A stretch of DNA of 64,000 nucleotides from Distichodus sexfasciatus (taxonomy: Eukaryota > Chordata > Actinopteri > Characiformes > Distichodontidae), in NCBI GenBank assembly GCA_032718565.1, contig JAVGVS010000021.1, positions 3,332,712 through 3,396,711 of the forward strand, given 5' to 3'. The translations under genes and the position numbers were made by a program. Shown one piece after another: positions 24,464 to 39,400 of this stretch (within the stretch, counting starts at the first letter, position 1; each line of letters opens with the position of its first letter). Below the pieces are notes generated by a model. That model made no database searches. It saw nothing but the letters and a program-made list of their open reading frames with translations, and had not been told where the DNA came from.

Positions 24464-27400
24464 GAGAGTCAGTAGGGGTTCATCATTAACTCTATAGAGT
24501 CGTTGAGGGCCAACATATCGCTGCAGAAATAATGAAGAGGATTTATCATTTCACACCCATATTACAGAAAGCTCAACTAGCTGAAGTGTTCCAGTAAATA
24601 TTTTGCTTTATAATGTTTAATGTGAATGATGTGAATGGACTCTCTAATGTAACCAAGATTAGTGTTAATGTTAGGGTTACGGAACCATAGTTGTAGTCAG
24701 ATTCAGTTTAGAGAACAGGCTGAATTGGAATTTTATGCTGATGATTGAAAAAGGTTAAGGTGGGCATAAAAGTTATATATAGTTAATGTTTATGTGCCAA
24801 TAGAATTGAATAACCATACAGAAATTGGAAAACATCCTATAAGACGCTACCTTTGTGTTTTGCTAAAACTATATTCAATTGGGGTAGCAGTGGTGGTCTA
24901 GTGGTTAGGATAGTTGTCTCTGAGACAAAAGGTTTCAGGTTTGAATCCTTCCTCTAGAGGGGTCCCTGAGTTGCTCTCAGGAAATCTCTCCCTCAAATTA
25001 AGAAAATGGAAGCTGCTCTGGATTAGAGTGTCTGCTAAATGTAGTAAATGTAAATATTCTGAATAACTACACTACTGATAATTTTTTTGGCTATTTTCAA
25101 ATCTATAGCATTGGTTAACATCAAGATGGATTTCTATGGAAGAATTATTGCAGCGTCTCACAGTAGGGGATATTTGAATAACTCCACCTTCCTAACCTCG
25201 GCCCACCAGGTAGAACTGCTAGTGCTTCCTAATCTGCCATGTTTTCTTGCAAACGCCAGCGTGGGAATCACAATGAAGAAGTCTACCGGCGGAGTGTTGT
25301 GTTGAACATGTATGGCTGTATGGATGGTCTGTTAGCAGCAGCCATGTTGATTATTTTCATGTGAGGTAAACTCTCGCCGTGCTCTCTACACCCCAGTTTC
25401 GGAATGGGGTGTGGGCAGCAGCAGCTCATATGAATTTAGGAATACTAATGAGAAACAGCCTGTTCTATAAGGCACTGAAATAGAGGAGTAAAAAGCAGAT
25501 GAAAACGCCCAATCTGAGAGGTGTGTTCAGCAAACTACTTCAGATACATGTTTAGTGGAGCTCATAGAGCTGTTTTAACTTGTTAAAAAATGTAAAATAA
25601 GAATGGAGGGGTCAATTTGCACCATGTGGTGGACAGCAAACACAGTGACTGGACAAATTAAAGTAAAAATTGTGATGTGGTGTTGGGCCTTGATAAGATG
25701 CTGACTCCTAGAAAGGTGAACTGAGTGTGCTCTGACACAACAGCAGCCATCAGACTTTTTTCACACATCCGGGAACCATCAGCTCAAATTGTAGAGATTT
25801 GGCATGCTTTTAGATCCTCTGCGCTTTAAAACAAGGTCCTTACAAATAGGCACATCTCAGAACTAGCACTGTAGTAGAGAAAGAAGAGATGATCTGAGGG
25901 AATGTATGATTATGGCAGGGAAGAAGAATTCTAAAATATATTGCAAAAGACTGGAACCTTTTTACATATACTTTTACACATAATATGACAGTCTGGTGTG
26001 AGCTTACCTGGTTTTGGAGCAGGCGCTGTCTCTATCTCAGCTTTCGGCACAGATTCACTAATACATGGACACGGACCCGCACATCTCACGCTCAGTTCCT
26101 TACCACTCAAACATGACTGCTGCTCCAACTTGCACTACAGAGAGTGCGAGAGAGGGAGAAAGAGACAAGGTCAGAACTGATGAAATCAAGTGACAAAGGA
26201 AAAGTGACAGGAAGGTGAAAATGACAATGCAGTTCTGCATTACATCATCATTCTCTCTCGCTCTCTCTCTCTAATCTCAGTCTCTCACCCTCACAGACAC
26301 ACACAGTCTTTATATGCATTTTAATCCAAGTGTTTAATGATGCAGTATAACTGTGTTTGTGTCTGTGTGTGTGTAACTGTAGTGGAATGCAGCAGTTTGA
26401 TTAATGGCCTTCACTGATCTGACTGACAAATCACTCCGCTGCTGTCGGCTTTATTGATTTATGTAGCGTTTTTAATATTGACCTTGCACACAAAAGTCGT
26501 GCAGAAAGCGACAGCTCACGCCATCCTTTTATCACGCCCCATCTTTATTGTCCCTCCCTTTCCTCTCTCTCTCTCTCTCACTTGCAACTGCAGTCACCCC
26601 TATAAATATTTGATTCTGTTCCAGGTCCAATTCAATAAGGGAATCAGCACATTTGCCTGTGTGTGTGTGTGTGTGTGAGTGTTTGTGTTGGGACTTTTTG
26701 TGTGGGTGTACCTGTGAAGCATAGTTATGTCCATCCGATCCGCACACTGGGTTGGATGCAGAGAGAGGGCACGCTTTACAGCTGCTAATATGAGGCTTCA
26801 TGCCAGGCTGCCGGCTTCTACATTTTACCACAAAAAAAGCCATGTTACTCCAACGTGGGTAAACACCCAGCACTATTATATTCATGATTAAAACTAGAGG
26901 TTTACCAATATTGTTTTCAGAGCCAATATCGATTACTGCTAGTTAATGGGGCCGATAACCGATATTTGGAACGGATACGTCAAACAAAAAGTCAAAACAC
27001 CAAGCTCAGCTGAAACTCTCCTCTCTACTCTTCTCCTTCTTGGAGCTTCACACTGCACTCGTGTGTGAGTGTGGTTTAAGTGATAATAAAGCTTCAGCAC
27101 TGACTGGCTATTACTCATGTGACATACAGTATATCCAGTCAGAGACTGTTGTGGGCGGAACATTAACTGAAGCAGTGAGTCAAGAGCAAATGGCACAGAG
27201 AGAAGAGACGGCAGTGGAGCCATAGTAGCACACCTTGTAGTTACTTAATATCTGTGATATCAAATATCAGAATTAAACACAGATACCGATAATCGGCAAA
27301 ATGCCTAATATCGGCACCTGATACTCGGCCGACCCTTAAATAATACCACATCTAACAGATTTAACTGTGGCTGTCGATCATGGAGTTGGCACATAAACAA

Positions 27401-30400
27401 AAAGTGATGTATAATAATGTAGATGATATCTGAAGATCAAGAGCAATACTATGGCTATCACCAGTTTTTTAAACTCCATGTTCAACATCGTGTAGCTACA
27501 AAATGTGTGATAATCCACAATGCTTCATGAGTTCCCCCTTTATTTCTTCTTTCCTTGGTGTTCGTTGAGGTTTGCTGCATCTCTGATTGTGCGATAAGAC
27601 TTTATCAGACTCCCATCAGTAAAGCCACATTTCTTTCATTCATGGAGTAAAGACTGCAGCTAATGGTGCAGACAGAGAAAACTCTCTCCTTCTCTCTCTC
27701 TCACAAACACACACTTACACACACAATCAGATCCTTGGAGAAAGGATGAAAGGCCATTGCTGCACATATATACTCTGCAGGCAATAATGTTTTGGACCAT
27801 TAGTTTTGCCGATTACATGATGGGTCTGTAGGCTGTTCTTCAGTGTAGCAAAAATAGAAAAGTAAGGTTCAGACCCTTACTAAACTCTTTCTTTTAATTT
27901 AAGTCTCATACACACATCAGCAAATCCTATACAGTATCATGCTGAATACTAAAGATTATCTGCTAGATTTATGAACCAAATAAACTTCAAAGAATACTAA
28001 GGGCCAATTTCCAAGTCGAGAACTAAGCCTTGTTCTAGACTACCTTTGAGTTTGATCGGTAAATCTCCATTGGTGCTAAAACTTATCCAAGACTAGGCTT
28101 AATCCATGGGCAAGAAACCAGCACAAAGTGTTCTACAGGTGAAGACTGAAAGCTTAATGTAACACATCATAATTACAGTGTGTTATATAAATAAATCTGC
28201 ACAAGCATTAATGTTGCATTGTGAGTATGAGCGTGTGTCCCTGTTACTTGCCTGTGCTCCATTTTTTTACGGTTGATGCACATGGCCCTCTGGTAGCCCT
28301 GGGCCACGCACACTTTGTGTCGGCTGCATTTCACCTTCTGACATGGGTCCTTTGTTGTGTCCAAACCTGACAGATCATGGGGGAAGGACCGCTACAATTA
28401 ACTCATTACACAGAATTAAGCACCGATATAAACCAGCATGATAGACAAACTCAGTTCTGAGTCAGTACGTTTTGTCATGTTTGTAACTGTATAATTAACC
28501 ACAGTGCCAAAAGTGCTGCTGCTGAAAAACAATTAAGGAAGAGGGTCTTAGTTTTTCTCCAGAATTAATTTCATTATTATTAATGTCCAGATGGTGCATA
28601 ATAACCATTTGTGTGACAATCAGTTGTAACCATCTTAACATTTGTAAGACTTTCTAAGTATTGTGAACATTAAACTCAACAATACACAGAAAATGGCCAG
28701 CAGGAAGCAGCTTACATCTATACTGGTTTCTGCCTGCTTAGTGTGTGAATTCCTCAAGTCGAGCAATACTGATGACAACACAGGAAAAGAAATACTGGTT
28801 GTCAATGTTAAGGCACTAATAAAAAGTTATAGGGCTATGATATACTAAATAAGGCACTTATATCAATTTTATGGCCCCACTGAGGAGCTTTATTTTCGTC
28901 TATGAAATGCAGAGATCTTAAATCTCATCTTCACTTATCTAAGCTCAGGCTGAATATGAATAATTCAAGTCAAGTCTGGAAAAAAAGGGGGGAAAAACAC
29001 GACTCAGGAACTGCAAGAGAGAACATGCTGGAAGCAAAGCTTCGTTAGAGAGCACGCCATCTGTTCCTATGTCTGACAGCAAACCAGATAAACAACTTGA
29101 TAAACAAACATCCTGAAGCCCAGCACATATTCTGATTAAATAAAAGCATGGGGACAGACTTTGTGCGCGCTCACGAAATGCTTCAGACACAAAGTTCTCT
29201 CTGTCTTTATATCTCTCATCTTTCTTTTCCCACCTCAACAAAAATAATCCCCCGTTGACTGAGAGAGAATGCTGTGCTCCTCATCAGAAAAGTACGTGCC
29301 ACACTGTGGCTTTCCCAGTCTACCTTACGGAAACGTTTTAATAGCACACGGTGAAGTAAGACAAAGGCAAAGGATGAAATTGAGTGGTTGGTGTGATAAA
29401 ACACTGACCACTCAGTGAGGATGGATTGCATGGTTTAGATGGATTGATGTTTTTTCTGCATGTCATTTGGTGTTCTTTTCCCCTCACTTTCTCTCTCTCT
29501 CTCCCCCCACTGTTTCTCTCTGCTGTCACTGTGGTTTTAATAGTGACGCCATACACCAGCAAACACAGTCCGTATTACTCATTCTGACAGCTAGCCCAAC
29601 TGGTTAAAGCTCCTAACTGGTGCCCAAGGACTTAGGGGTTCCAATGTCATTCAGCTGAAGGAAAAGGCAATTTGTAAATGCAAACATAGACTTTAATCAG
29701 GAACCTAATGGAGCAACACTTCTTTGCATTTTAATGATGTAAAACACAGCCATAAAGATCTTTGTAAAAGATATACCAAGGTCTTCATACTTCTCTTGTT
29801 CACCAATACAGAACTGTTAAATACTCTCTAATTTATCCCGTATTTTGGGAATGTGACTATAATTGAATAGGTGGTTATGGTTTTTTCAGCACTATTATAT
29901 TCATGATTAAAACTAGAGGTTGACCGATATTGTTTTTCAGAGCCGATATCGATTATTGCTAGTTAATGGGGCTGATAACCGATATTTGGAACCGATATGC
30001 CAAACAAAAAGTCAAAATTTTGAATTTTACAAACACCAAGCTCAGCTGAAGCTCTCCTCTCTCCTCCTCTCCTTCTTGGAGCTTCATCTGATAGATATTC
30101 TGTGATGCACTGAAATCAAAGACGCAGCATTTGGCAAGATAATTAGGTGCAGAGTGATTCCTAAAGTACAAATAACTATGACAGTTCATAGTTTCATTTG
30201 AAAGTATCTGAAGAGGTTCTCCTGTTTTTGGGGGGGTAAATGTTCCCAAGCTGTGTAACATCCGTCTTACACTGCAATGTCAAAAATAAGTATTTTGAGA
30301 TAAATCTGTCATGTTTACAACTAAACCTTTGGGATCTAATAGTCACCGTCATGGAGAGGGTTTAAAGGCCCAGTAAGATGAAAACCGTCCTTGGTTTGTG

Positions 30401-33400
30401 GTAATGTAATGAATGTAAAATGAGTCAGGAAATGGTCTCTGAAAAGATGTAGAAAACTCCTGAATTCAGTTTTACAATGTTGTGGAGTTATGCAGTTTAA
30501 CAGTTTTTCAGTTTTCATGGTAGGTTTAACAGGGTGGGACTAAAACACGGCTTGCTGGCATAGAGAATTTGAATTGAATTGAGCCTTCATCAAGTTAGTT
30601 ATGTTTAGCATAGCCCTGCCCACCTTCATAGCGTCAGTAGCCTACTGCTAGTCTGGGCAAGTTCACTAAGAGAGTCTGTCATATGTGACCCTCCACGGCA
30701 AAACCAGTCACTTGTCGCAACGGAGGTTTCCGAGAAAAACAAGCGTTTATGTTGTGTGGGGTAAAATTTTGGATTTTTTGTTTTTAGTGTTTTGAAACAG
30801 TGGAAGGTCTATACTGTACTGTTGTGAATAAATTTAGCTGAAAAACTTACCCTTTCCATCCTAAAAACGTGACTTTCTTGAGGTGGGGAATTAAATTCCA
30901 GCAGAATGTTAAAAGTTTCTGTTTTGACCGCTCTACTTCAATATTTACGGTAAATCCACGTGTTGACTAGCGTGAAGATATTTCTCTGGAATCCATCTTC
31001 ATCTTCCGAGTTCAATTAACCTAACGCAGGTAGGCTATCCCTGTGGCTGTGAATGCAGCGTAGGCTACCGTAAATACAAACATAGCCGCGACCACACCAA
31101 GCGTCTGTGAGTGCTACGGCGATAGTCAACTTCAAAGGCAGATTTCTCCGTTTCTCACTTGGCGTGACAGGAGAAACCCGACCCCTTTGAATGTTGATAT
31201 CTCAGTCATATGTCGTCCGATTCATTTTTCAATTTCAATTTCAATTTTGAAAATTTGCAACAAGTGACTGGTTTTGCCGTGGAGGGTGAAGTCCGAAGCG
31301 GTGCCTTATATGTCCACACCCTCACCACTGGGGCTGCCGTTGAACCACCAAGAGTAAGTTTATCTATTTTGTTTTGTCATAAACAGTAAAATATGACGTG
31401 CATGTTTAACCTGTTGTAAAGAACGCCAAATGATTAGCAAATGCATGAGAAAACGTGGCTAACCCGTATGAGCTAGCTCAGATGTGAATTATAGCGGTGG
31501 AGTAATGCATGGTAAAAATGTACCACCCTTATTTTCACCACTTTGAGACTTAATCTGACATATATAGCAATGTTCATATTTGCTCGAAATTGACGAGGTG
31601 ATTAGTGACAACTGTTTCTTTGATATGAGGAACTTAGAACCGATTTTATTTTGACTTTACTGGGTTTAGAGAAACCATGTTGACATCACTAGGACAAAAT
31701 GCAAACATTAAGAGGGTCATTAACTGCATGAATAGACTGATGAAGTATTCCCGTTGCTATGTGGGTCTCTATCATAGGGATGGGAAAATATGAATTCAGA
31801 GGGCTTAACATAAAGAGATTAACAAAAATGTAGTGCTGCAAGAAGAATAATTCAGAACAATGCTCAATTTATCTCTAATGTGCCATAGTGCAATCATTCA
31901 GTCTTACAGAAACATATTTTTCAACTGTTTGCCGATCGCAAAACTCAATCTTTTTTACAACATTGTGCCCAACACTGAATGGCTGAATGTGAAGCCATAT
32001 TTTAAAACTTAGCATGCATTAGAACATGTTATGTTCAGTTGATGTCCACTAAGACAGTTCTACTGCCTGATTATTGATGTGAAAACCCAATTCAAGCTTT
32101 AGAAAACAGATAAACCATGAAACTGCAGCTCCATTGTCTAGTGACATACGTTCTTAAGCTGAACCTGTGTTTGTGTGAGGGACAAGGATAAGAGCTTCCT
32201 CTTTAGAAAGTAACATTAAGTTCTTCCCCCTGTGAAAAAGAACACACACATTTTCCCCGGGCAATATTCATAGTGACCAGTTCTGCAAAGCCAAAGGGAA
32301 TTCCGTGCTAGAGAGCTCATACCTCTATATAACATCTCTACCAAGAGGATCTGTATTAAAATTCTGTCTGCGCCGACACAGCAGAGACCGAATAAGTATT
32401 ATTCCCAATGTTCCACTCTGATAGTTCATCCTCCTCTCAACGGGTTTGCCATAAAACATTCACTCATAAACCAATGACACACTCAATCACCTACGGCTTC
32501 TAAACATGTGCAGACAAAAAGATATCAATTCCAACTGATTCGCCTGTCACCTTTACAGTGATTGTGAGACAGGGAGATAAATAGGTTTAATGCTCGGCGG
32601 GATGAAAAGTGACTCTGATAACTCTGCATGTCCACTGGCCATAGGCTGCAGGATTGTATTACTGACCAAATGAAGAGAAATTGCTCACATGTTTCTCACT
32701 ATGTTTTTTCTCCTCAGCTTGAAGCTGTTCTGAAAGTGTTTCCATAGTAACGTGAGCATGATGGAATTTCTGCAGCATAGTGACATGCTCATTCATTAAT
32801 GGAAGTCTCTCTACAAAGCTGCACTATTCCCTTGCCCCTGCGATGCTCGTTTACAATAGCCAGAGCTTCTCTAATCCACAGCAAGGAATTACTCCAGTCA
32901 TTTATCCTAATCAGATGGGTTTTTGTTGTTTGGGTTGGTTTATCTTCTCTCACTGTTGCTTTCATCCTGCTGCTCCCTGGTCCTCATCATGATCAACATG
33001 GCTGCCACAGCTAATTAGCACTTCAGATCCTGGAGTTAAAAACTTCAACAAAACACAGCTACAAAGACAAAAGACAGAGCTATCTGAAGTTCCACACACA
33101 ACACAGAAATCAAAGGAATTCACATTGGTGGCTTTGGGGCAGTAAGAGATTACGAAGCATCAAGTCATAAATGAGATTCACCTGCTAAAACAGTGAATGA
33201 ACAGAGCAATAAAGAACGCATGGTTGGATAGATCCAGAAATGGAAACAGCACATTCAAGAACAGGTACATTAATAGTAATCTTTTATGATTCAACACACA
33301 CTCAACTGTTCTTTTTCACAACTGATGTTAGACTACTGACCCACTGCAATCAGTTTGCTATTGAAAAAATTATGCAAAGTGCAGCTTGTCAAATGTTACT

Positions 33401-36400
33401 GACAGAAATGAAATGGAATAATTCTCCCCAAATCCTTAACCTGCCTGTTGGGGAGAAAAACAGAACCGGGAGCGCTGTATCCATCATCGAATACAAGTAC
33501 TTATTAAACCTAGCTGAGTGCATAATTAATGTGACATTTACTGGAATTTCTGTATCAGCACATAATTGGTGGACCCTTATTAAAGCATTACAGCCACTTT
33601 AAAAGGGATATGACTGTAATAGATGCTGCTTTTATGCGACAAAAGCTTTAAGAATTAATGTGCATGATTAAAGAATGCACTCAATGGTTGATGATGAATT
33701 TCAAATAAAGTTCTATGTTTATCAAAGAACCCCTTCAATCCCATTTGATTTATACTAAGTTGTTAGTTCAAACTGTACACAAAAATTCTAGACTAGAGGA
33801 TAGCTACAACCACTTCAGCACCACATGACAGATGAGAATAGAATGGCATGATACACCACGACACTACTGTGGCTGACTGTGAATGAAATCTTGGATGAAA
33901 ATTGGGATGTTCACAATGTATGTTAGAATCCCCATTAGAGAGCTAGACTTTGTGATGCTGGATTTTCAACACATTTCTTACTACCTGACTTGGCATGAAC
34001 TGGCTTTTCCTGACTTTTCAAATTTGTCTGCCCTTGGACCCAGCAGGAGAGTGAGGAGACACATGGAGTGCAGACCCATTTCCTTTAGGGTGCTGATTAA
34101 TGCTGCAGAGCTGAACTGTGGATTTTCCAACCTCACATTTATATTAGCGATTCTTACTGACCTCAGACCTGAGACAGACCTGAGTAAGTAACTAAAAGAA
34201 GTGTGCTCTCGAAAAAGGAACATAAAAAAAGAACTCACATGAGCTCTTTACTTGTATTACAATTTATTGTTACAGTTTTACTTAAATATTCACCGTAATC
34301 TGCCTTAAAAACAGAAAAGTAAACAGACAAAAACGTAAACATAATGCTTGGCCTACAAATACACGGGCTGTGCGATATGAGTAATTTTAAGATTTTTAGC
34401 CTTTACTGCAATACACAATATATTTATTCATTCATTCATTCATTATCTGAACCACTTAATCCCAGTCGGGTTCACAGGAACTGGAGCCTATCCCCAAACT
34501 ACGGGCGTGAGGTGGGAACCAACCTTTGGAGGGAGCCAACCCACCACAGGGCACACACACTTACACAAACACCCCTATAGGAGCAATTTAGAATCACCAA
34601 ACAATCTTAACTGCCTACTATTTGGAATGTGGGAGGAAATCGGAGCACCTGGGGAAATTCTCACAAACTGACAGAAAGACCCCACGGCCGACCCAGGGAG
34701 TGAACCTCGACCCTTCTTGCTGTGAGGCGACAGCGCTAACCATTACACCATATATCAATATTTTAAAACTTTCCCTAAAGCACTTCATAAATATCAATTT
34801 CAATGACCTTTAGATGAGAATACAATCACACCAGCATAATGACTGTACTATTTCCCCTAACAGTATGTGTGATTTAGAATTAAACCTTAAGTTAGTTCAC
34901 TTCTTTTTCTCTTCCTTGGTCCCTATAGATACAAATACAGTGGTTAAGATGGGTGGGAGCAGTGTGTGACATTATTTGTGTCTGTAAGACAGAGAGATAT
35001 GGCAAGTCTCATGTTAGCAGCTTTAAGCTATGGGACAATTTATTTATACCCCTTGTTCACAATATAGTCACTTGTTACATCCCACATAATACAAGCCACA
35101 ACTTAAAAAGTATATTAAATGTATTTGGCCAGTTTCACTTAATACTGTAAAACTAACATGCTAGCAGATGAATTGATTGTTGAATGATTGAATGATTGTT
35201 CGACTGATGAATGTTTTTGATTTCGTAAGCAGTGTCTACCTCATACTAAGATAAATGCCTGCAGCATTAGAACACTTAGAGCGAGCAGAGCACTGCATGG
35301 GCTTCTCTGCAACAAAGAGAATTAAGCCTTCTACCCACAGCCATGGACCCTATTCCTGTGACATTAAATTCCTTTTACAGGCCTCTCTTAGAAAGATTAA
35401 ACAGCTTTGCTCAGTCACCTGAAGCCCAATTTTCAATCAGTTCTAGATTCACAGGGGGCTGAATAACGGAAATTTTAGATCTCAATATGTCTCTATTTTA
35501 TTACCATCACAACACTTGTTTATAGTCATTTATAGTTAGCAAAGTGATTGATATTCTCAGGTAAAAAACTGAACTCATGAGCTGCACACTGTGTGTGTAC
35601 TTTTATACCAAGAGGCCATTGTTATGAATTAGTTTGGTCGTTATCATTCCACTCACGTTACATTCTAACATCAGGGTTTCTTACTATACACTGTATGGCG
35701 CTTTCAGTGGTAGCAGTGCAAAGTGGTGCTAAGCATCCTTTGGAGAGCAATTTCATACCCAAGCGTACAATAGGACTAAAACTCTTTATACAATAGTGCT
35801 GTTACACCAGTACATGTGACTGCTGTCATCACCCCCAAAAAAGGAAAAAGCGGGCATGAATGAAACTAGTTGGTACACTGACATAGTACGTATATGGTCT
35901 TTAAACATATACAAACATTGAGCGAATCATAAGTAAACACTCTCATGAACCAGACTATGAATTAATTTTCAAAAACCTGTCGTGTTTCAAAAACACGTAC
36001 TAATCTGTTTTTCAATAGCATGTTATCATATTAATTTTAACTCTACCTGTCTGAGAAATTACTGACAGTATCAGTGGCAGTGTAAAAGAAAACATGTAAA
36101 TAAAACATGACATTGAGCATATTGTGTGAAACATTTAGCATTTCAGTTTGTTTTTAGAATACAGATTTGTTCATGATTCCCATCTCCACTGTGTACTAAG
36201 GCTGAGACAGACACTCACTAGAAATGTCTGAGATTGAACTGCATTGGCTAATGTATGAAAATAGAAAGCACTTAAAGCAAAGTCACTTTTAACTTGTCAC
36301 CTTAAAGCTTTCAAGTAATCTACGCAGCAGTCAGTAGACTAGGCACTAGTAATGTAACCAGGCAGTCAGTAATAATTTACTCACCTCAACTCTCTGTTAT

Positions 36401-39400
36401 TCAACTTAAAATGCAAAGAAATGCTGCAAGACATGTGGCTTGGAACTAATAAGCAATATAGTAACATCTTTAAATTAGTTTTTTCAACAACTTTCAACTA
36501 TGTCAGAACTTTTATTCACATTTTAGGTAACATCTTTACTTATAATGTGTTAAACATTATTTCATTTAATCAACAGCATTGGCTAAATATGTATGCAAGT
36601 ATGTACGTAGGCAAAAATTCAGGAAGAATTTGAAAATACTCCACTTTGATAAAACATAAAATACAATGAGAAGCACGATGCTGAACTCACTTTCCTCAGA
36701 ACCTTGGGGATCTTCCACATTTCTGACATAGTCGTCCTGATAAAATAAAGAAATAACTGAATTAAGACAGTGTATATTAAATACAATAAAAATATTAAAA
36801 GAAATGTCAACATTGTATCTCAGCAACTTGATAAACTATAACAAACTGCCAGATTATTCCATAAATATACTGCCATAGCAGTTACATGATTTTTATTCAC
36901 ATCAACCCATTCAATAACTCCTTGTGCCTATGGATGCTGGCATATCCAACCTGAGAGTGAATAATTCAAGACACAAATGTTTCATTGTGTAAAATAATTT
37001 TGATTTGAAGTGATCCTGAAAGAGAAAAGAAATTACACTCAAATAATTACAGCAAAATGTCCCCATAGCATAGCAGTGCCACAGAGGGGTCAGGCTTTTA
37101 GACCGTTCTTTTTGTGTACATCACACCCACCTGCTGAGAACATGTTGAATGATGACTCATCTTACCATATCGCTTTTTTCACCGTTTCCACACAAACATT
37201 TTCTTTCAATATGTTCACTCATTTTCATTATTTCATGTTTTTGCACTGCATCCCAACTGTAATATTCCTCTCAATGTAACAGTCAATGAAAATCAAATTG
37301 ACATTCACAATCCAAGAGAAGACTGCATGTCTGTACTTTTCTATACATCTTGCCGTAATGCTTAAACATCAAACTGACCAAGTATATGATTTGTTTTGCA
37401 AATTCTAGATCTGATTTTCTTTTATGACTTTCTTATTGAGTTAATAGATGTCATCTCAGTGACTGCTCCAATTAAAATGCCAATCTTTTGTGTCTAAAGG
37501 GTCTCCGACATAGCTGGTGTTCCAGTTCTCCGTGTTCCAAAAAAGGTAGTTTTGCTAAATAACACACCACAGATTATGGTACAACAATAATGGCTTAATT
37601 GTGTCATACAGCACTCCTGTCCTGAAGCCTCTACCTCCATTACATTTCTCTAGCTATTAATTTAGTTTTTTCCATTTATTTGTCACTGGTGTAGCACGTG
37701 CCATGCTATTTTAATGATTATTTAAGTTGCTTAAAATGGACAGTAAACAGGAGAGATTTCAACATTAAAAAAGAGGTAAAGAGGTCATTAAAGACTTTTA
37801 TTGTAATTGTATTACAATCATAACTTATAATTTGCACAAAAGAACTTTGCCTCTGTCACCATGGGAACAGAGATCACAACTTGACGCACATTAACACCCA
37901 CGAGAACACGACCAGTGGAAACTCACTCAATCTGCTCATGTCTAGTGACTAAAAGAAAGGACGGGAGTGGGGTACGTGTTTATGTCAGTCCCAAAATATT
38001 GGCATTCGGTCAACGGTAATAAGTCCATTTCTAATGCCAAAGCTAACTTAAAATGAAAATGATATAAAGATGAAAACATGAACATTTTACTTTGAAATAT
38101 GAATACCTTACCAATTCCTCTAAAGCAAATCAGTGATAGATTTGTAATTTCTCTTTAGAGCTTTGAAGAATTTATACTGATCAAGTGATATTTTAGTGCA
38201 TGCCACCCAGAGAAGCCACAGTTTTGTGCTATGCTTGGGTACACCTCCTGCCATTTATAAAGAGATGAAGACATGACTGTAAAAAGGGACAGAATTAGAA
38301 ACTGGTACGTACCTCTACTTCCTTCAGTTGTGGGAGAGAGCAGCAGCAGGCAGGTGAGAAAAGGAGGAATGGACAAGAGAGAGAGAGAGGGAGGAGATAT
38401 GTTAGTAAAAGAGACATCAAAGAGTAGAAATCTTTTAGAATGCTGGGCACATGTCAGAGAGTGAGCTTTTAACTGTGTTCTTCTCCTTTAACTACCTGCT
38501 CGTCGATAGGAGATTAAAAAAAACATTTGTACATTACAAGGATAATGTATAAAGAAAGATTATTTAGAATAAGAAGATTATTATTAGAGCTGATCATGAT
38601 AGACTTTCACTGTTCCTTTATTTTACACGGATTCCTACTCACTGTGTAACAAGGTGCATTTTTTGGAACTATATATAAGCTTATGTCTTGATGTCCTGTG
38701 TAGCTTATGGGGGCAGATGGTGGCGTAACGGTTGGGGTGTTCACCCCGTGATCCAAAGATCACCGGTTTGAATCTCGGACCAGTAGAGTTACCACTGAGG
38801 TACTCATGAGCAAGTTACTGACCCCAAACACTGCTCCAGGTGCTGGCCATGCCAGCCTCTCCTTCATGGATGGGTCAAATGCAGAAGTCATATTTCGTTG
38901 TGGTGCATGTGCTGTGGTGTGTTCACAATGACAAATAATCACTTACTTTACAAGGTCGACACTGTGTATTTACAAGGTATATTTTTCTAGAACTATATAT
39001 AAAATATGTTTTATGATTATGTCTTGATGTCCTGAGTCTAGTTTACTATGCCAACTTGAAACAAGCTTCTAAGGTTGATGCTGGTATGTAATGTTTACAC
39101 GTGGTTTAACATACAGCACAAGATTTGTATTTTGCACTAACAATGATTAGTCAAAAACTTTATGACTATTGCCTATTTGAAAGGGTATTCTGAAATTAGA
39201 GCTTAATAGTCGATTTGTACAATGCAGAAATTGTTTTTTAAAAGTCAAGCAACTGGGTCAGAGTATTTTTAAGACGTTAAGGATTGTGGATCAGTCACAG
39301 TCGGCAGTCAGGGGAAGGTAAACCAAGAACCACTGACAGGCTGATCACTGGAAATGGATCACTGGGTCAAAGAAAGAAGGGTGTCAGGTTTGTTTAATCC

